From NCBI GenBank assembly GCA_013178255.1, contig JABLWY010000001.1, positions 1 through 64,000 on the forward strand: 64,000 nt of DNA. The letters are read 5' to 3'. The translations under genes and the position numbers were made by a program. Below the pieces are notes generated by a model, which was not told where the DNA came from, did no database searches, and was given only the letters and a program-made list of their open reading frames with translations. Shown piece by piece: positions 53,395-61,721 of the stretch (positions are counted from its first letter, which is position 1; every line of letters begins with the position of its first letter). Origin of the DNA: Coprothermobacteraceae bacterium. Lineage in GTDB: Bacteria > Coprothermobacterota > Coprothermobacteria > Coprothermobacterales > Coprothermobacteraceae.

Positions 53395-54306
53395 ATGAAA
53401 CACTTACTGGGAACCAAAGACCTCACAAAAGAAGAGATCCTAACCATTTTGGACATGGCAGCTCCCATGAAGGATATCATCCTCAGGGAGATCAAGAAAG
53501 TACCCACGCTCAGAGGCAAGATCATTGCCACTTTGTTCTACGAGCCTTCTACCCGCACCAAGAACTCGTTTGAGTTGGCTGCCAAGTTCATGAGCGCTGA
53601 CACGGTAAGCATAAGCGTTGCTACCAGCGCAGTACAAAAAGGTGAGAGCCTTAGGGACACCGTGTACACGCTAGAAGCCATGGGCGTGGATGCCATAGTA
53701 ATCAGGCATAGCCGAAACGGGGCTCCTCACTATTTGGCATCTTTTAGCAAGGCTTCTATCGTTAACGGCGGTGACGGGCAAAATGAACACCCCAGTCAAG
53801 CTTTACTCGACCTGTTTACTATAAGAGAACACAAAGGCCGGATTGAGGGCTTGAAAGTCCTGATCTTAGGAGACATCATGCACAGCAGGGTGGCCAAGTC
53901 CAACATATACGCCTTATCCAAGCTAGGAGCAGAAGTCATTGTATCTGGGCCTCCCACTCTTATACCAGAACACGTCAAGGAATACGCCGAAGTATGCTAC
54001 GACGTGGATGCTGCCATCAGAAAAGCAGACGTGGTAAACGTGCTCAGGCTACAACTGGAAAGACAGCAAGCTGGCTTGATTACATCTCTACAGGACTACC
54101 ACGCCACGTATGGTCTCACCAAAGAACGTGTGGCAAAGGGCAAGGACGACTTGCTCATTCTGCATCCCGGTCCGATGAACCGAGGCATTGAAATAGATGA
54201 GGAGGTGGCCTATTCTCGCCAAAGCGTGATTCAAGAACAAGTCTCCAACGGCGTAGCTGTGAGGATGGCCATCTATTACCTGCTCCTGGGAGGTGCACAA
54301 GCATGA
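53395..54306 (+). CDS. pyrB: Aspartate carbamoyltransferase catalytic subunit
   Basis: The 303-residue enzyme has the carbamoyl-phosphate motif [49 protein letters not shown] and the Asp-binding [12 protein letters not shown]. It makes carbamoyl-aspartate. No pyrI regulatory subunit is present. ATG 53395 follows AAAGGGGTG; GTG 53386 lies in that site. It lies downstream of the second PyrR hairpin and overlaps pyrC (ATGA). Confidence 0.96.
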   Translation: MKHLLGTKDLTKEEILTILDMAAPMKDIILREIKKVPTLRGKIIATLFYEPSTRTKNSFELAAKFMSADTVSISVATSAVQKGESLRDTVYTLEAMGVDAIVIRHSRNGAPHYLASFSKASIVNGGDGQNEHPSQALLDLFTIREHKGRIEGLKVLILGDIMHSRVAKSNIYALSKLGAEVIVSGPPTLIPEHVKEYAEVCYDVDAAIRKADVVNVLRLQLERQQAGLITSLQDYHATYGLTKERVAKGKDDLLILHPGPMNRGIEIDEEVAYSRQSVIQEQVSNGVAVRMAIYYLLLGGAQA

Positions 54307-55547
54307 TACTTAAGAACGCAACCGCTCTAATCAACAGGCAGCTTCAGAAAACAGATATCAAGATCGATAACGGCATCATATCTGAAATTGGTCAAGGTCT
54401 CCAAGGCGAAAAGGTCGTTGACGTAGAAGGCATGATCATATCGCCTGCTTTCGTGGACATCCACACTCATGTCCGAGTGGGCCAAGAGTATAAAGAGGAC
54501 CCTGCAGCCACCATCGCAAGGGCCGTTAGCGGCGGATACTTTGCCATCAATGCGATGCCCAATACGGTTCCACCTGTAACCAACGCAGCCACCGTTAAGT
54601 ATCTACAAAACCTGCCAGCTCCTGAAGGCTTCAAAGTCCTTGTTACAGGCATGATGACCCAAGACAACGTGCTCACCGAAATAGAAGAAATGTCAGCAGC
54701 GGGCATAGTGGCACTTAGCGACGACGGAAGATGGACCGATAACAGCTTCCTGTTCTATCAGGCAATCAAGTACGCCATGAAGAACAACCTACTCGTAATC
54801 GACCACGCTCAAGACAGCACTTTGTTTAGGTCCGGGCGCATCTACGAAGGGCGAGCCAGTTTCCACACCGGACTGAAAGGATTCCCAAAAGCTGCCGAGG
54901 CTGCAGCCATTTACAGAGACGGCATGCTTAACGCGACTGTGGGTGCCAAGCTCCACATCACCCACGTATCCACCCTATCAGCCTTAGAGACCATAGGGTT
55001 CCTCAAGCAATTGGGCATCCACGTCACGTCAGACGTGACACCTCATCATCTACTCTTCGATGAATCCGTCTATCACACCTACGACACGAACCTCAAAGCG
55101 AACCCGCCCTTTGGTGATGAGCGGGACCGCAAGGCTCTCATCCACAGCCTAAGAAATGGCGAGATTCAGGCAATTGCGACAGACCATGCTCCTCACTCTG
55201 AACCAGAAAAGGACCAAGAATGGGAAGACGCGCCATACGGCATCGCAAGTATAGACGCTGTGTTTTCGGTGCTGTATACCGAGCTTGTCGAAACGCGGAT
55301 GATACCCTTGGAGACACTACTAACAGCCCTTAGCACTGCTCCCGCGAAGCTCTTGAAACTTGACCACGGCATAGAAGTAGGAAAAGAGGCTAACTTGGTG
55401 CTCGTCAGAACAGGCATCACGGAAACGGTCACCCACGTGCAAGGGGCGAAGAACAACCCCTACATAGGCAAAGAAGTACACGCCAAGGTCGAAGGCACCA
55501 TCATAAAGGGACAAATAGCGTATGGGCATCTTCAACCAGCTAATTGA
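54303..55547 (+). CDS. pyrC: Dihydroorotase (class I)
   Basis: The 414-residue amidohydrolase has the metal motif FVDIHTHVR (His54, His56), [40 protein letters not shown] and [12 protein letters not shown] with the catalytic Asp. It cyclises carbamoyl-aspartate to dihydroorotate. ATG 54303 overlaps the pyrB stop, and the 3' end overlaps pyrK by 26 nt. Confidence 0.95.
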   Translation: MILKNATALINRQLQKTDIKIDNGIISEIGQGLQGEKVVDVEGMIISPAFVDIHTHVRVGQEYKEDPAATIARAVSGGYFAINAMPNTVPPVTNAATVKYLQNLPAPEGFKVLVTGMMTQDNVLTEIEEMSAAGIVALSDDGRWTDNSFLFYQAIKYAMKNNLLVIDHAQDSTLFRSGRIYEGRASFHTGLKGFPKAAEAAAIYRDGMLNATVGAKLHITHVSTLSALETIGFLKQLGIHVTSDVTPHHLLFDESVYHTYDTNLKANPPFGDERDRKALIHSLRNGEIQAIATDHAPHSEPEKDQEWEDAPYGIASIDAVFSVLYTELVETRMIPLETLLTALSTAPAKLLKLDHGIEVGKEANLVLVRTGITETVTHVQGAKNNPYIGKEVHAKVEGTIIKGQIAYGHLQPAN

Positions 55548-56202
55548 ACTCCAAAGAGAGGATTTCGGCGAGTACTGGTTAGCTTGGGCGAGCCCGGTAG
55601 AGCAACTGCCTCTGCCGGGCCAGTTCTACATGTTTTTTGGGGAATACGTGAAAAAGCCTTTCTCGGCTGCGTTTGTGGAGCTCGATACGGTTTACTTCAT
55701 CATAAGGAAGGTAGGTCCCTTTACCCGCAACTTGCCCCCTACAGTCAGGCTGGAAGGACCATACGGAAATGGCTTCCCCATGGATTTGGACAAGGTCACC
55801 CTCATAAGTGGAGGAGCCGGGATGGCACCTATTGCGTTCCTAGCTCAGCAGTTACAGAAGAAGGGTAAAGAATTCAAGTGGTACCATGGAGAATCGCGAG
55901 AGGACAATCTGGCTGTGATACAAGCCCTACCAGTCAAGCCCCACCGCGTAACTGTTGACCCTGTTTTAGTCACCGATGTTCTGAAGCCAAACGGTGCTTT
56001 CTGCGCGTGTGGGCCACGACCTATGCTGAAGGCAACTGTCGAAAAGCTAGGCACCCATGGTTTTGTGTCTATGGAGGAAAGAATGGCCTGTGGTTTCGGC
56101 GCATGCAACGGTTGTGTCATACCCACCGTGTCAGGCTATAAGAAAGTCTGCAAGGACGGGCCAGTATTCGAGGCAGGTGATATAGCTTGGCATCTCCTGT
56201 GA
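55522..56202 (+). CDS. pyrK: Dihydroorotate dehydrogenase electron-transfer subunit
   Basis: This 226-residue ferredoxin-reductase-fold protein binds FAD and a 2Fe-2S cluster. Seen are PLPGQFYMFF, VRLEGPYGNGFP, the NAD-site loop TLISGGAGMAPIAFLAQ, CACGPRPML, and the cluster Cys set ACGFGACNGCV...KKVCKDGPVF. It couples PyrD to NAD+. ATG 55522 follows AAAGGGAC within the end of pyrC. It overlaps pyrD by about 16 nt. Confidence 0.93.
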   Translation: MGIFNQLIELQREDFGEYWLAWASPVEQLPLPGQFYMFFGEYVKKPFSAAFVELDTVYFIIRKVGPFTRNLPPTVRLEGPYGNGFPMDLDKVTLISGGAGMAPIAFLAQQLQKKGKEFKWYHGESREDNLAVIQALPVKPHRVTVDPVLVTDVLKPNGAFCACGPRPMLKATVEKLGTHGFVSMEERMACGFGACNGCVIPTVSGYKKVCKDGPVFEAGDIAWHLL

Positions 56203-57014
56203 CTATTAAGAGGTTGACCTTGAAAAACCCCTTCATCGCCAGTTCTGGTACTGCCGGATACGGCGACATAGCGGAGATACCCTTAGATTTGTTCGGCGCC
56301 GTAGTGACTAAGACCATAACCCCTCTTCCTCGAGAAGGTAACCCGCCTCCTAGGCTCGCAGAAACTCCAGCAGGCCTCCTCAACAGCATTGGCTTGCAGA
56401 ACATGGGACTCGAAGCCTTCTACAACTTCCTGAAGACTTTTGTGAAACCGACAACGTTGATTGTGTCGGTGGGTGGGGAAAGCCCGCAGGAATTCGAAAC
56501 CGTGATAAGGGTACTGAATGAACTTGACACAATAGACGCATTTGAACTCAACCTTTCTTGCCCCAACCTCAAAGCAGGCGGCGAAGTAGTAGGCAAGGAT
56601 TTCGACACCGTTAGCGCCATAGTTGAGACCGCTTTGGCACAGACGAACAAACCCCTCATGCTGAAACTGTCACCCTTTACAGAAGACCTGCCCGATATCC
56701 TAAACCGTTGGGAAAGCCACTTAGAAGCTTTTGTGCTCTTTAACACTTTCCCAGCCATGGATATAGACCTCAGGACTGGAGAGCCTGACCTAGGTGCAGT
56801 CAGTGGCGGTCTCAGTGGGCCCGCCATATACCCCATAGTATTGAACGCGATCTACAAGTACAGGCAGCATACACTGATTGCGTCGGGTGGTATAGTGTCT
56901 CCCAGTATTGCACAGAAATTCTTGTTGGCAGGCGCTAAAGCGCTTGAGATTGGCACAGGCAACTTGTGGAACCCACAACTCATCTATCAGCTCATCAGGG
57001 AGGTGGAATGGTGA
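56187..57014 (+). CDS. pyrD: Dihydroorotate dehydrogenase (class 1B catalytic subunit)
   Basis: The 275-residue FMN enzyme shows LKNPFIASSGTAGYGDIAE, GLLNSIGLQNMGLEAF, ELNLSCPNLKAGG, FNTFPAMDIDLRTGEPDLGAVSGGLSGPAI and IASGGIVS. With PyrK it oxidises dihydroorotate to orotate using NAD+. The start is TTG 56187 (7 nt after AGGTG) or GTG 56199, which overlaps the pyrK TGA; homologue lengths fit either. Confidence 0.94.
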   Translation: MASPVTIKRLTLKNPFIASSGTAGYGDIAEIPLDLFGAVVTKTITPLPREGNPPPRLAETPAGLLNSIGLQNMGLEAFYNFLKTFVKPTTLIVSVGGESPQEFETVIRVLNELDTIDAFELNLSCPNLKAGGEVVGKDFDTVSAIVETALAQTNKPLMLKLSPFTEDLPDILNRWESHLEAFVLFNTFPAMDIDLRTGEPDLGAVSGGLSGPAIYPIVLNAIYKYRQHTLIASGGIVSPSIAQKFLLAGAKALEIGTGNLWNPQLIYQLIREVEW

Positions 57015-57718
57015 AACCAAACTTGACCTTAGCGCTAGACTTTCAGGACAAAGACGACATAAGCCACTGGATCAACTTCACCGACGGCGTCTTTGAGTGG
57101 TACAAGGTTGGCCTGGAAGCTTTTTACTCTTATGGCGACTATGCCATAGCCATGCTTTTAGATCGTCAGAAGAAAGTCTTCCTGGACCTCAAGCTTTCTG
57201 ACATCCCTAACACTGTCTACAAAGCAACCCGCGCGATCCTGAAGAAATACCCTGTAGACATGCTGAATGTCCACCTGCTGAGCGGCAGCTCCACCATAAG
57301 GGCTTTCAAACAGGCGGTTGAGGAAATGTCAGGCTTTCATGGTAAGAAGATCCTAGCCATAGGCGTCACGCTCCTTACCAGTCTTGATGACAGAGACCTG
57401 CGAGCGTTGAACATCGACAGCCTAGAGGAAACTGTTCTGCGCCTAGCTCACATGGGCCACGACAACGGTCTAGACGGGGTTGTATGCTCCACCTACGAGG
57501 CTTCCCTAGTAAAGGGCCTTTTTGGTCACGAGTTCAAGACTGTCTGCCCGGGCATAAAGATCGGTGAGTCCGTAGGCCATGACCAAAAACGCACTGCCAC
57601 CTTGGAAGAAGCCATACCCGTCGCTGACTTCATAGTCATAGGGCGTAGCCTCACCTCCGCTGACGACCCTGAAGCAATTCTTAGGTTCCTAAAAGAAAGG
57701 TGGGAGTCATTGTCATGA
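57008..57718 (+). CDS. pyrF: Orotidine 5'-phosphate decarboxylase
   Basis: The protein of about 236 residues is an OMP decarboxylase: TLALDFQDKDD at the N-terminus, YKVGLEAFYSYG, the catalytic array FLDLKLSDIPNTVYKA (D-x-K-x-x-D), VCPGIKIGES and FIVIGRSLTSADDP. ATG 57008 overlaps the pyrD end (ATGGTGA); GTG 57011 is an equally possible start, with GGGAGGTGG just upstream. It overlaps pyrE by 4 nt. Confidence 0.94.
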   Translation: MVKPNLTLALDFQDKDDISHWINFTDGVFEWYKVGLEAFYSYGDYAIAMLLDRQKKVFLDLKLSDIPNTVYKATRAILKKYPVDMLNVHLLSGSSTIRAFKQAVEEMSGFHGKKILAIGVTLLTSLDDRDLRALNIDSLEETVLRLAHMGHDNGLDGVVCSTYEASLVKGLFGHEFKTVCPGIKIGESVGHDQKRTATLEEAIPVADFIVIGRSLTSADDPEAILRFLKERWESLS

Positions 57719-58299
57719 ACGTAGTCGATTTGCTGGAAAGCCGAGGGGCCATTTGGCACGGCCACTTCTTGCTAGCTAGCGGAAAGCACTCAGATACCTA
57801 TATACAGTGCCAGAGAGCCTTTGTCAACCCTGAAGACACAACCTTTATAGCAAGCAAGCTCGTGGAAAAAGCCAGCGATTTGGTGTGTCTTGGATGCATC
57901 GACGGTGTAGTCGCTCCCGCTCTGGGCGCAGTGGTTATAGGCTACGAAGTTGCAAGGCAGATCAGAAAACCATTCATTTTCGCAGAGCGGGAGCAAGGCA
58001 AGATGACGTTCAAGCGCGGCTTTGAAGTGAAGATCGGCAGCCGCTTCTTACTCGTTGAAGACGTATTCACCACAGGTCAATCCACCTTAGAACTTATAGA
58101 ACTCGTGCAAAGTCATGGTGGGATCGTTCGAGTAGCGCTCTCAGTGGTTCAACGCCAGAAGCAGATTGACCTGCCAGTGCCCTACGCCTCGCTAGTCACC
58201 CTGGAACTGCCGCTCTATGATCCTGATAACTGCCCTCTGTGCCAGCAAGGCATACCTTTGGTAAAACCAGGGACGAAGCAGAGCCAGACTTCCAGTTGA
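57715..58299 (+). CDS. pyrE: Orotate phosphoribosyltransferase
   Basis: The 194-residue enzyme has GHFLLASGKHSDTYIQC, GVVAPALGAVVIGYEVAR, FAEREQGKMTFKRGF and the PRPP loop FLLVEDVFTTGQSTLE. The C-terminal CPLCQQGIP Cys pair is frequent in thermophile and archaeal-like PyrE. It makes OMP from orotate and PRPP. ATG 57715 overlaps the pyrF stop. Last gene of the operon; the 78-nt gap after it has only a weak 7-bp stem (58316-58322/58352-58358) and no clear terminator. Confidence 0.94.
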   Translation: MNVVDLLESRGAIWHGHFLLASGKHSDTYIQCQRAFVNPEDTTFIASKLVEKASDLVCLGCIDGVVAPALGAVVIGYEVARQIRKPFIFAEREQGKMTFKRGFEVKIGSRFLLVEDVFTTGQSTLELIELVQSHGGIVRVALSVVQRQKQIDLPVPYASLVTLELPLYDPDNCPLCQQGIPLVKPGTKQSQTSS

Positions 58300-58377
58300 A
58301 CTTCTTTGAACCGACAGCCGTCGCGTCTTGCGCCTGCCCAGCACGAAGTCAGACGGCTAGTCTTGCCTGCTAGCCTA

Positions 58378-59598
58378 TCAAAACCTTGGGGTCTTGTCCC
58401 ACTCGACTTTCCTACCGACCTTGCTTGCTCGGAGAACGTAGCTCCGGAGGGTCAGGAAGAGCCACAGTTGGGCATAGGTGAAGTACATGAGTATGGCAAT
58501 AATAATGTTCCCCAGATTCACTTCTTTGTCAACAACCTCCGCTGCGATTATCTGCGAGGCATATATCCAGACTGTCTCGAACCAAAGCAACAGCAACGGT
58601 ATGGTGTAAGGAATAGTAAGTCTTCCTAATATGCCCATCACAAACCAAATGTCGGACGCAATCAATAGCAACACAAACAAGTAGTAAACGGAGACCAGCT
58701 GAATGCTAGTAAGTAAATTCCTTCCTCTTCTAAGTTCTCTTTCCCTCAATATCTTTGATATAAGCTGCAGGTTGCCAATAAGCCACCTAGTTCTTTGCCT
58801 AAGAAATGCACCAAAACTTTCAGGCTCCTGCTCGTAGGTTTCGGAATCGTCTACCACAGGTATCACGTACCCCTTCGCATATATCCTAGCCGTGAGTTCA
58901 GCATCCTCTGCCAGAGCTGAATTGTTCCAACCGCCTAGTTCTCTAAGAAGTGATCTCTTTACAACAAAATTCGTCCCTGTTAGGGTGCCGATCTTGAACA
59001 GCTGCCACCGCCCGCATTGCATCACCAGCTGGAATAGCATGAACTCCAAGCCTATCATTCGGGTCAGCGCGTTCTTGTACATGTTCTTGGTCCTTACATA
59101 TCCCACGACACCTCCATAGCGTTCATCTTCAAGCAGCTTATGAACTAAGCGTATTAACGCCCATGGATTCGGTTGATTGTCAGCATCGTAAACAGCGACA
59201 AGCTCGCCGGACGAAACCTTGAGGCCGTAGTTGAGTACCCGAGCCTTCCCCTTAGGTTGCCCCTTTGGAACCTTCACATAATGGAAATTCCTGTAAAGTT
59301 CAGCAAAGTAATTGCCGATAGCCTCGGTTTGATCTGACGAGTTGTCGTCCAACAAGTAAACGTTCAACTCTCCGGGGTAAACGAGTCTGGCCATAGCGTC
59401 AAGAGTCTCGAAGAGCACTTTGCCTTCGTTGTAAGCAGGTATCAGAATGTCCACACTCGGGTATTGTTCTAAGAACCCTGTTCTGACTTTTCTGGAGCTC
59501 GTCCTATAAAAAAGGCCAGCGACAGAGAGCACTGCATAGTAGGCGATTAGCCCCCAAAAAGCAGCAGAAACAATAATAATTAGGCGTGCCAGAGTCAT
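58378..59598 (-). CDS. Family-2 processive glycosyltransferase (BcsA/PgaC-like)
   Basis: This 406-residue protein has two N-terminal helices, then a GT-A domain with VDILIPAYNEGKVLFETLDAM, LLDDNSSDQTE, VAVYDADNQPNPWALIRLV (DxD), LAEDAELTARI (ED) and RQRTRW (QxxRW), and four to five C-terminal helices. The D, D, D, QxxRW set marks processive synthases of beta-glucans, poly-GlcNAc or hyaluronan; the product is unknown. No PilZ domain is present. Its ATG is 1 nt after the stop of the degenerate-GGDEF protein, with GGAGG inside that gene. Confidence 0.87.
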   Translation of the reverse strand: MTLARLIIIVSAAFWGLIAYYAVLSVAGLFYRTSSRKVRTGFLEQYPSVDILIPAYNEGKVLFETLDAMARLVYPGELNVYLLDDNSSDQTEAIGNYFAELYRNFHYVKVPKGQPKGKARVLNYGLKVSSGELVAVYDADNQPNPWALIRLVHKLLEDERYGGVVGYVRTKNMYKNALTRMIGLEFMLFQLVMQCGRWQLFKIGTLTGTNFVVKRSLLRELGGWNNSALAEDAELTARIYAKGYVIPVVDDSETYEQEPESFGAFLRQRTRWLIGNLQLISKILRERELRRGRNLLTSIQLVSVYYLFVLLLIASDIWFVMGILGRLTIPYTIPLLLLWFETVWIYASQIIAAEVVDKEVNLGNIIIAILMYFTYAQLWLFLTLRSYVLRASKVGRKVEWDKTPRF

Positions 59599-59599
59599 T

Positions 59600-60382
59600 T
59601 CAAGTTTCCTCCAACACTCCTACAAGATCTTGAGCGTTGCCAATGAACTCCTTCATCTCCACTTCCAATTGTTCGAGAACCTTACTTCCTTCAAGCCTAG
59701 GATGTTGAAGAACGGCCTCAGCAACGCGCCTGTAGACCGTCGAAACGCCATCGTGTCTCGTGTTTTGCAGCACTGCCACCAATGTATTGCTGTTGAGCAA
59801 TCCAACAGCGTCAAATTCAGCTCTAACTGATTCAGTCAAAATGCTTCCCAGTTCGCTTAACACGGCCCCCGACACTTTGCCCTCAAAGGGCTTTAGCCTT
59901 AGGACTAATAGCCCAATAGGGTCACCGCGTCTTTCACAGGATTTTGCTATCATGCCGGCCATTCTTATCAATTCGTTCCTCGTCAACACTCTAGATCCTC
60001 CGACATACCTCTCGAGTTCCGCGAGCCTTTCTTTCAGCAACTTGTTTTCGTCTACGACGCGTTTGAAGTGTGTGGATTCTAGCCAAATAATCAGTAGCAA
60101 CAGAAGTAGCAGCAGTTGAGAAAGGATCAAACTTGGCTGGTTTACACCTGCTTTCCCCCACGCCGTTATGACAAGGTAGAAGCCGAATACTAATGTGATC
60201 GCGATTAGAAAAGCAAACCCCCTTAGGACGCCCTGGGCAAAAGTCAAGACTGCCAAAATGGCGGCCAACACCAGATAGTATGCACGAAGGCTACTGGGGA
60301 CTGCTGCCACTAGCGCATATGCTGCTAACAACGTCAGAATAGGCACAAATCCCAGTTGCACTTCGAGTACGCGTCTCTTCAA
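59600..60382 (-). CDS. Membrane protein with degenerate GGDEF-like domain
   Basis: The 260-residue protein has about five helices (to residue 105), a short coiled coil (ESTHFKRVVDENKLLKERLAELERYV) and a C-terminal domain (130-255). That domain follows a GGDEF fold pattern (LTRNELIRMAGMIAKSCERRGDPIGLLVLRLKPF ... LGSILTESVRAEFDAVGLLNSNTLVAVLQNT ... VYRRVAEAVL) but lacks the GG(D/E)EF catalytic loop. It resembles PelD-type regulators that sit beside polymer synthases. The start is TTG 60382 behind GAGGGGGTG. Coupling to the GT2 gene supports a regulatory role. Confidence 0.68.
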   Translation of the reverse strand: MKRRVLEVQLGFVPILTLLAAYALVAAVPSSLRAYYLVLAAILAVLTFAQGVLRGFAFLIAITLVFGFYLVITAWGKAGVNQPSLILSQLLLLLLLLIIWLESTHFKRVVDENKLLKERLAELERYVGGSRVLTRNELIRMAGMIAKSCERRGDPIGLLVLRLKPFEGKVSGAVLSELGSILTESVRAEFDAVGLLNSNTLVAVLQNTRHDGVSTVYRRVAEAVLQHPRLEGSKVLEQLEVEMKEFIGNAQDLVGVLEET

Positions 60383-60433
60383 GCCATCACCCCCTCATCA
60401 AAAAGCCACCATGTCGGTTGCTATCTAATAACT

Positions 60434-60462
60434 ATGATATACATTAATATACATTATGTCAA
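60434..60462 (-). promoter_or_regulatory. Promoter with tandem TAATGTATAT repeat
   Basis: TTGACA (60462-60457), a 17-nt spacer and TATCAT (60439-60434) precede the GGDEF-like/GT2 genes. The spacer and -10 contain two adjacent copies of TAATGTATAT on the minus strand, which looks like an operator. The rest of the 152-nt gap up to 60535 shows no other signal. Confidence 0.7.
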
Positions 60463-60535
60463 CGGCTTTCACACCGCTCGACAATGCACCTGTTGGTTCA
60501 TATTGGGCAGATACTGTCGAGATTAGGCTAAGACG

Positions 60536-60907
60536 CTAGTTGACGCTTGACGATGGTCTGATCATGCAATATACCAATTCAACGTTTTCTAGGCCGAAGT
60601 CGCGTTCCTGATCTTCATCTATAAACAGTTGGCATTGGGCAACCTTCTCCTTCATTTGTTCATGCAAATAGCCTTTCAAGTTGAGCCCCTTCCCATCAGG
60701 GCTCACACTGATTACCTGCCAACCTACGCCCACGTTTATGGCAATTTCTTTCTGAATGACCCTGCGTCCAACCCGGCCCAAGCTGTCCGTTCCGACTATC
60801 TCTTCCGTTTCACCGAAAACTATGATCTTCAAGTTCTTCAATTGGTCAAACTCTCCTGGCTTTGCACTTCTAAAGTGGACCGGAACTCTTCTCACCAATC
60901 CAATCAC
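60536..60907 (-). CDS. Unknown protein, second member of a tandem paralogue pair
   Basis: The protein of about 123 residues shares with its neighbour the pattern G-W-Q-x-I-x-V...D-G-x-x-L-x-x-K-G-x-x-H-E-Q-M...Q-L-F...F-G-x-x-N-V-x-x-V-x-C-x. Its own text is GVGWQVISVSPDGKGLNLKGYLHEQMKEKVAQCQLFIDEDQERDFGLENVELVYCMI. No known family is recognised; it is soluble and without a signal peptide. The start is GTG 60907 (MIGLVRR, aligning with MQAGVRR of the paralogue), but TTG 60898 or GTG 60895 fit the SD better. It follows the paralogue by 5 nt. Confidence 0.75.
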   Translation of the reverse strand: MIGLVRRVPVHFRSAKPGEFDQLKNLKIIVFGETEEIVGTDSLGRVGRRVIQKEIAINVGVGWQVISVSPDGKGLNLKGYLHEQMKEKVAQCQLFIDEDQERDFGLENVELVYCMIRPSSSVN

Positions 60908-60912
60908 CCCCT

Positions 60913-61275
60913 TCAGTTTGCCTCACCGCTGATTGGCAGGTCTTCCAAACAGAAGACAACGCCTTTGACGTTTGGTCCGCCAAACTGCTCCGGATGGGTG
61001 TGAACGAACAATTGGCTCTTTTCGCACCTCTTGACCATTTGTTCGTGTGTTAACCCCTTGAACACCAGTGAACACGAACCATCTTGGTCTTTATGAATAG
61101 CGATGCACTGCCACCCGTTTAGGGCTCTGTAAGCTGCCTCCGTTATCTTTGGAAGGAGCATGCGAGTAGAAGGGTCAAAGCAGTAAGACGGAATGAAGAA
61201 CACTGTGTCAACGCTGTTCAACAAGTTCCTCTTCGCCTCAAGATCACCTTGAAACCGCCTTACACCTGCCTGCAT
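60913..61275 (-). CDS. Unknown protein, first member of a tandem paralogue pair
   Basis: This 120-residue soluble protein starts at ATG 61275, 7 nt behind GGAGGAGG. Its second half (LNGWQCIAIHKDQDGSCSLVFKGLTHEQMVKRCEKSQLFVHTHPEQFGGPNVKGVVFCLEDL) aligns with the downstream gene without large gaps, showing an old duplication. The shared KG-x-x-HEQM and QLF-x(8-9)-FG-x-x-NV-x-x-V-x-C blocks may form a binding site. No homologue comes to mind. It is transcribed from a consensus promoter about 160 nt upstream through a folded leader; the CRISPR array lies beyond that promoter. Confidence 0.75.
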   Translation of the reverse strand: MQAGVRRFQGDLEAKRNLLNSVDTVFFIPSYCFDPSTRMLLPKITEAAYRALNGWQCIAIHKDQDGSCSLVFKGLTHEQMVKRCEKSQLFVHTHPEQFGGPNVKGVVFCLEDLPISGEAN

Positions 61276-61304
61276 AGTCGAACCTCCTCCCCAAAATGTT
61301 GTAA

Positions 61305-61420
61305 GCAGAGACTTGTCTTCGAGCGGAATGGAGTGCATAGTATAATGGCATAAGGATACACGCTACGCTGGGGTGAATGAAGCTAGGATCTAGCAATGTT
61401 GAAGCTTCATTTGTCTCTGC
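61305..61420 (-). promoter_or_regulatory. Structured 5' leader of the paralogue pair
   Basis: The about 150-nt leader can fold: GCAGAGAC at its 5' end (61420-61413) is complementary to GTCTCTGC (61312-61305) near its 3' end, closing a domain just before the ribosome site. Inside, ATGAAGC (61410-61404) pairs with GCTTCAT (61383-61377), and GCTAG/CTAGC form a third hairpin. No known riboswitch core is recognised. Confidence 0.45.
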
Positions 61421-61434
61421 CTATCTTGATTATA

Positions 61435-61463
61435 ATTATACCAGATCCATATCGTTTTGTCAA
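61435..61463 (-). promoter_or_regulatory. Consensus promoter of the paralogue pair
   Basis: TTGACA (61463-61458), exactly 17 nt, then TATAAT (61440-61435) preceded by TGG: a perfect sigma-70-type promoter with extended -10, the strongest seen in the window. Expected start about 61428, giving a leader of roughly 150 nt. From 61464 to 61599 I see nothing recognisable. Confidence 0.85.
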
Positions 61464-61599
61464 TAGCCTCTGCAGTGCGGAGTAGGCCTTCACAAGAGTG
61501 GCAGTATAAGCCAGACGACCTAACATTTACAACGGTTTCATTACCTCTTGGTTACACTCAAGACCTAGCGCAGACCCTTCCTCATCGCGGAGTGGCTAG

Positions 61600-61685
61600 G
61601 CTTCAATCCCCTGTAGATCCTTTCCGGACTAACCTTTTAAGCACTTTCCTTTAAGATTTCCATCCTCTGTGTGAACCCTCCACGC
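61600..61685 (-). repeat. Two decayed CRISPR repeats at the trailer end
   Basis: Positions 61600-61629 match the CRISPR repeat at about 20 of 30 bases (GCTTCAATCCCCTGTAG... start), and 61656-61685 at about 20 of 30. They are separated by 26 nt and lie 36 nt from the first intact repeat. Their position at the leader-distal end fits old, degenerating array units. Confidence 0.6.
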
Positions 61686-61721
61686 CGGCTTTGGGTTCAG
61701 GGTCCTACGGTGAAGTTGTGA

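Noticed and set aside
58316-58358. Terminator after pyrE
   Set aside because: The 7-bp stem has a 29-nt loop and no T-run, so termination there is not supported.
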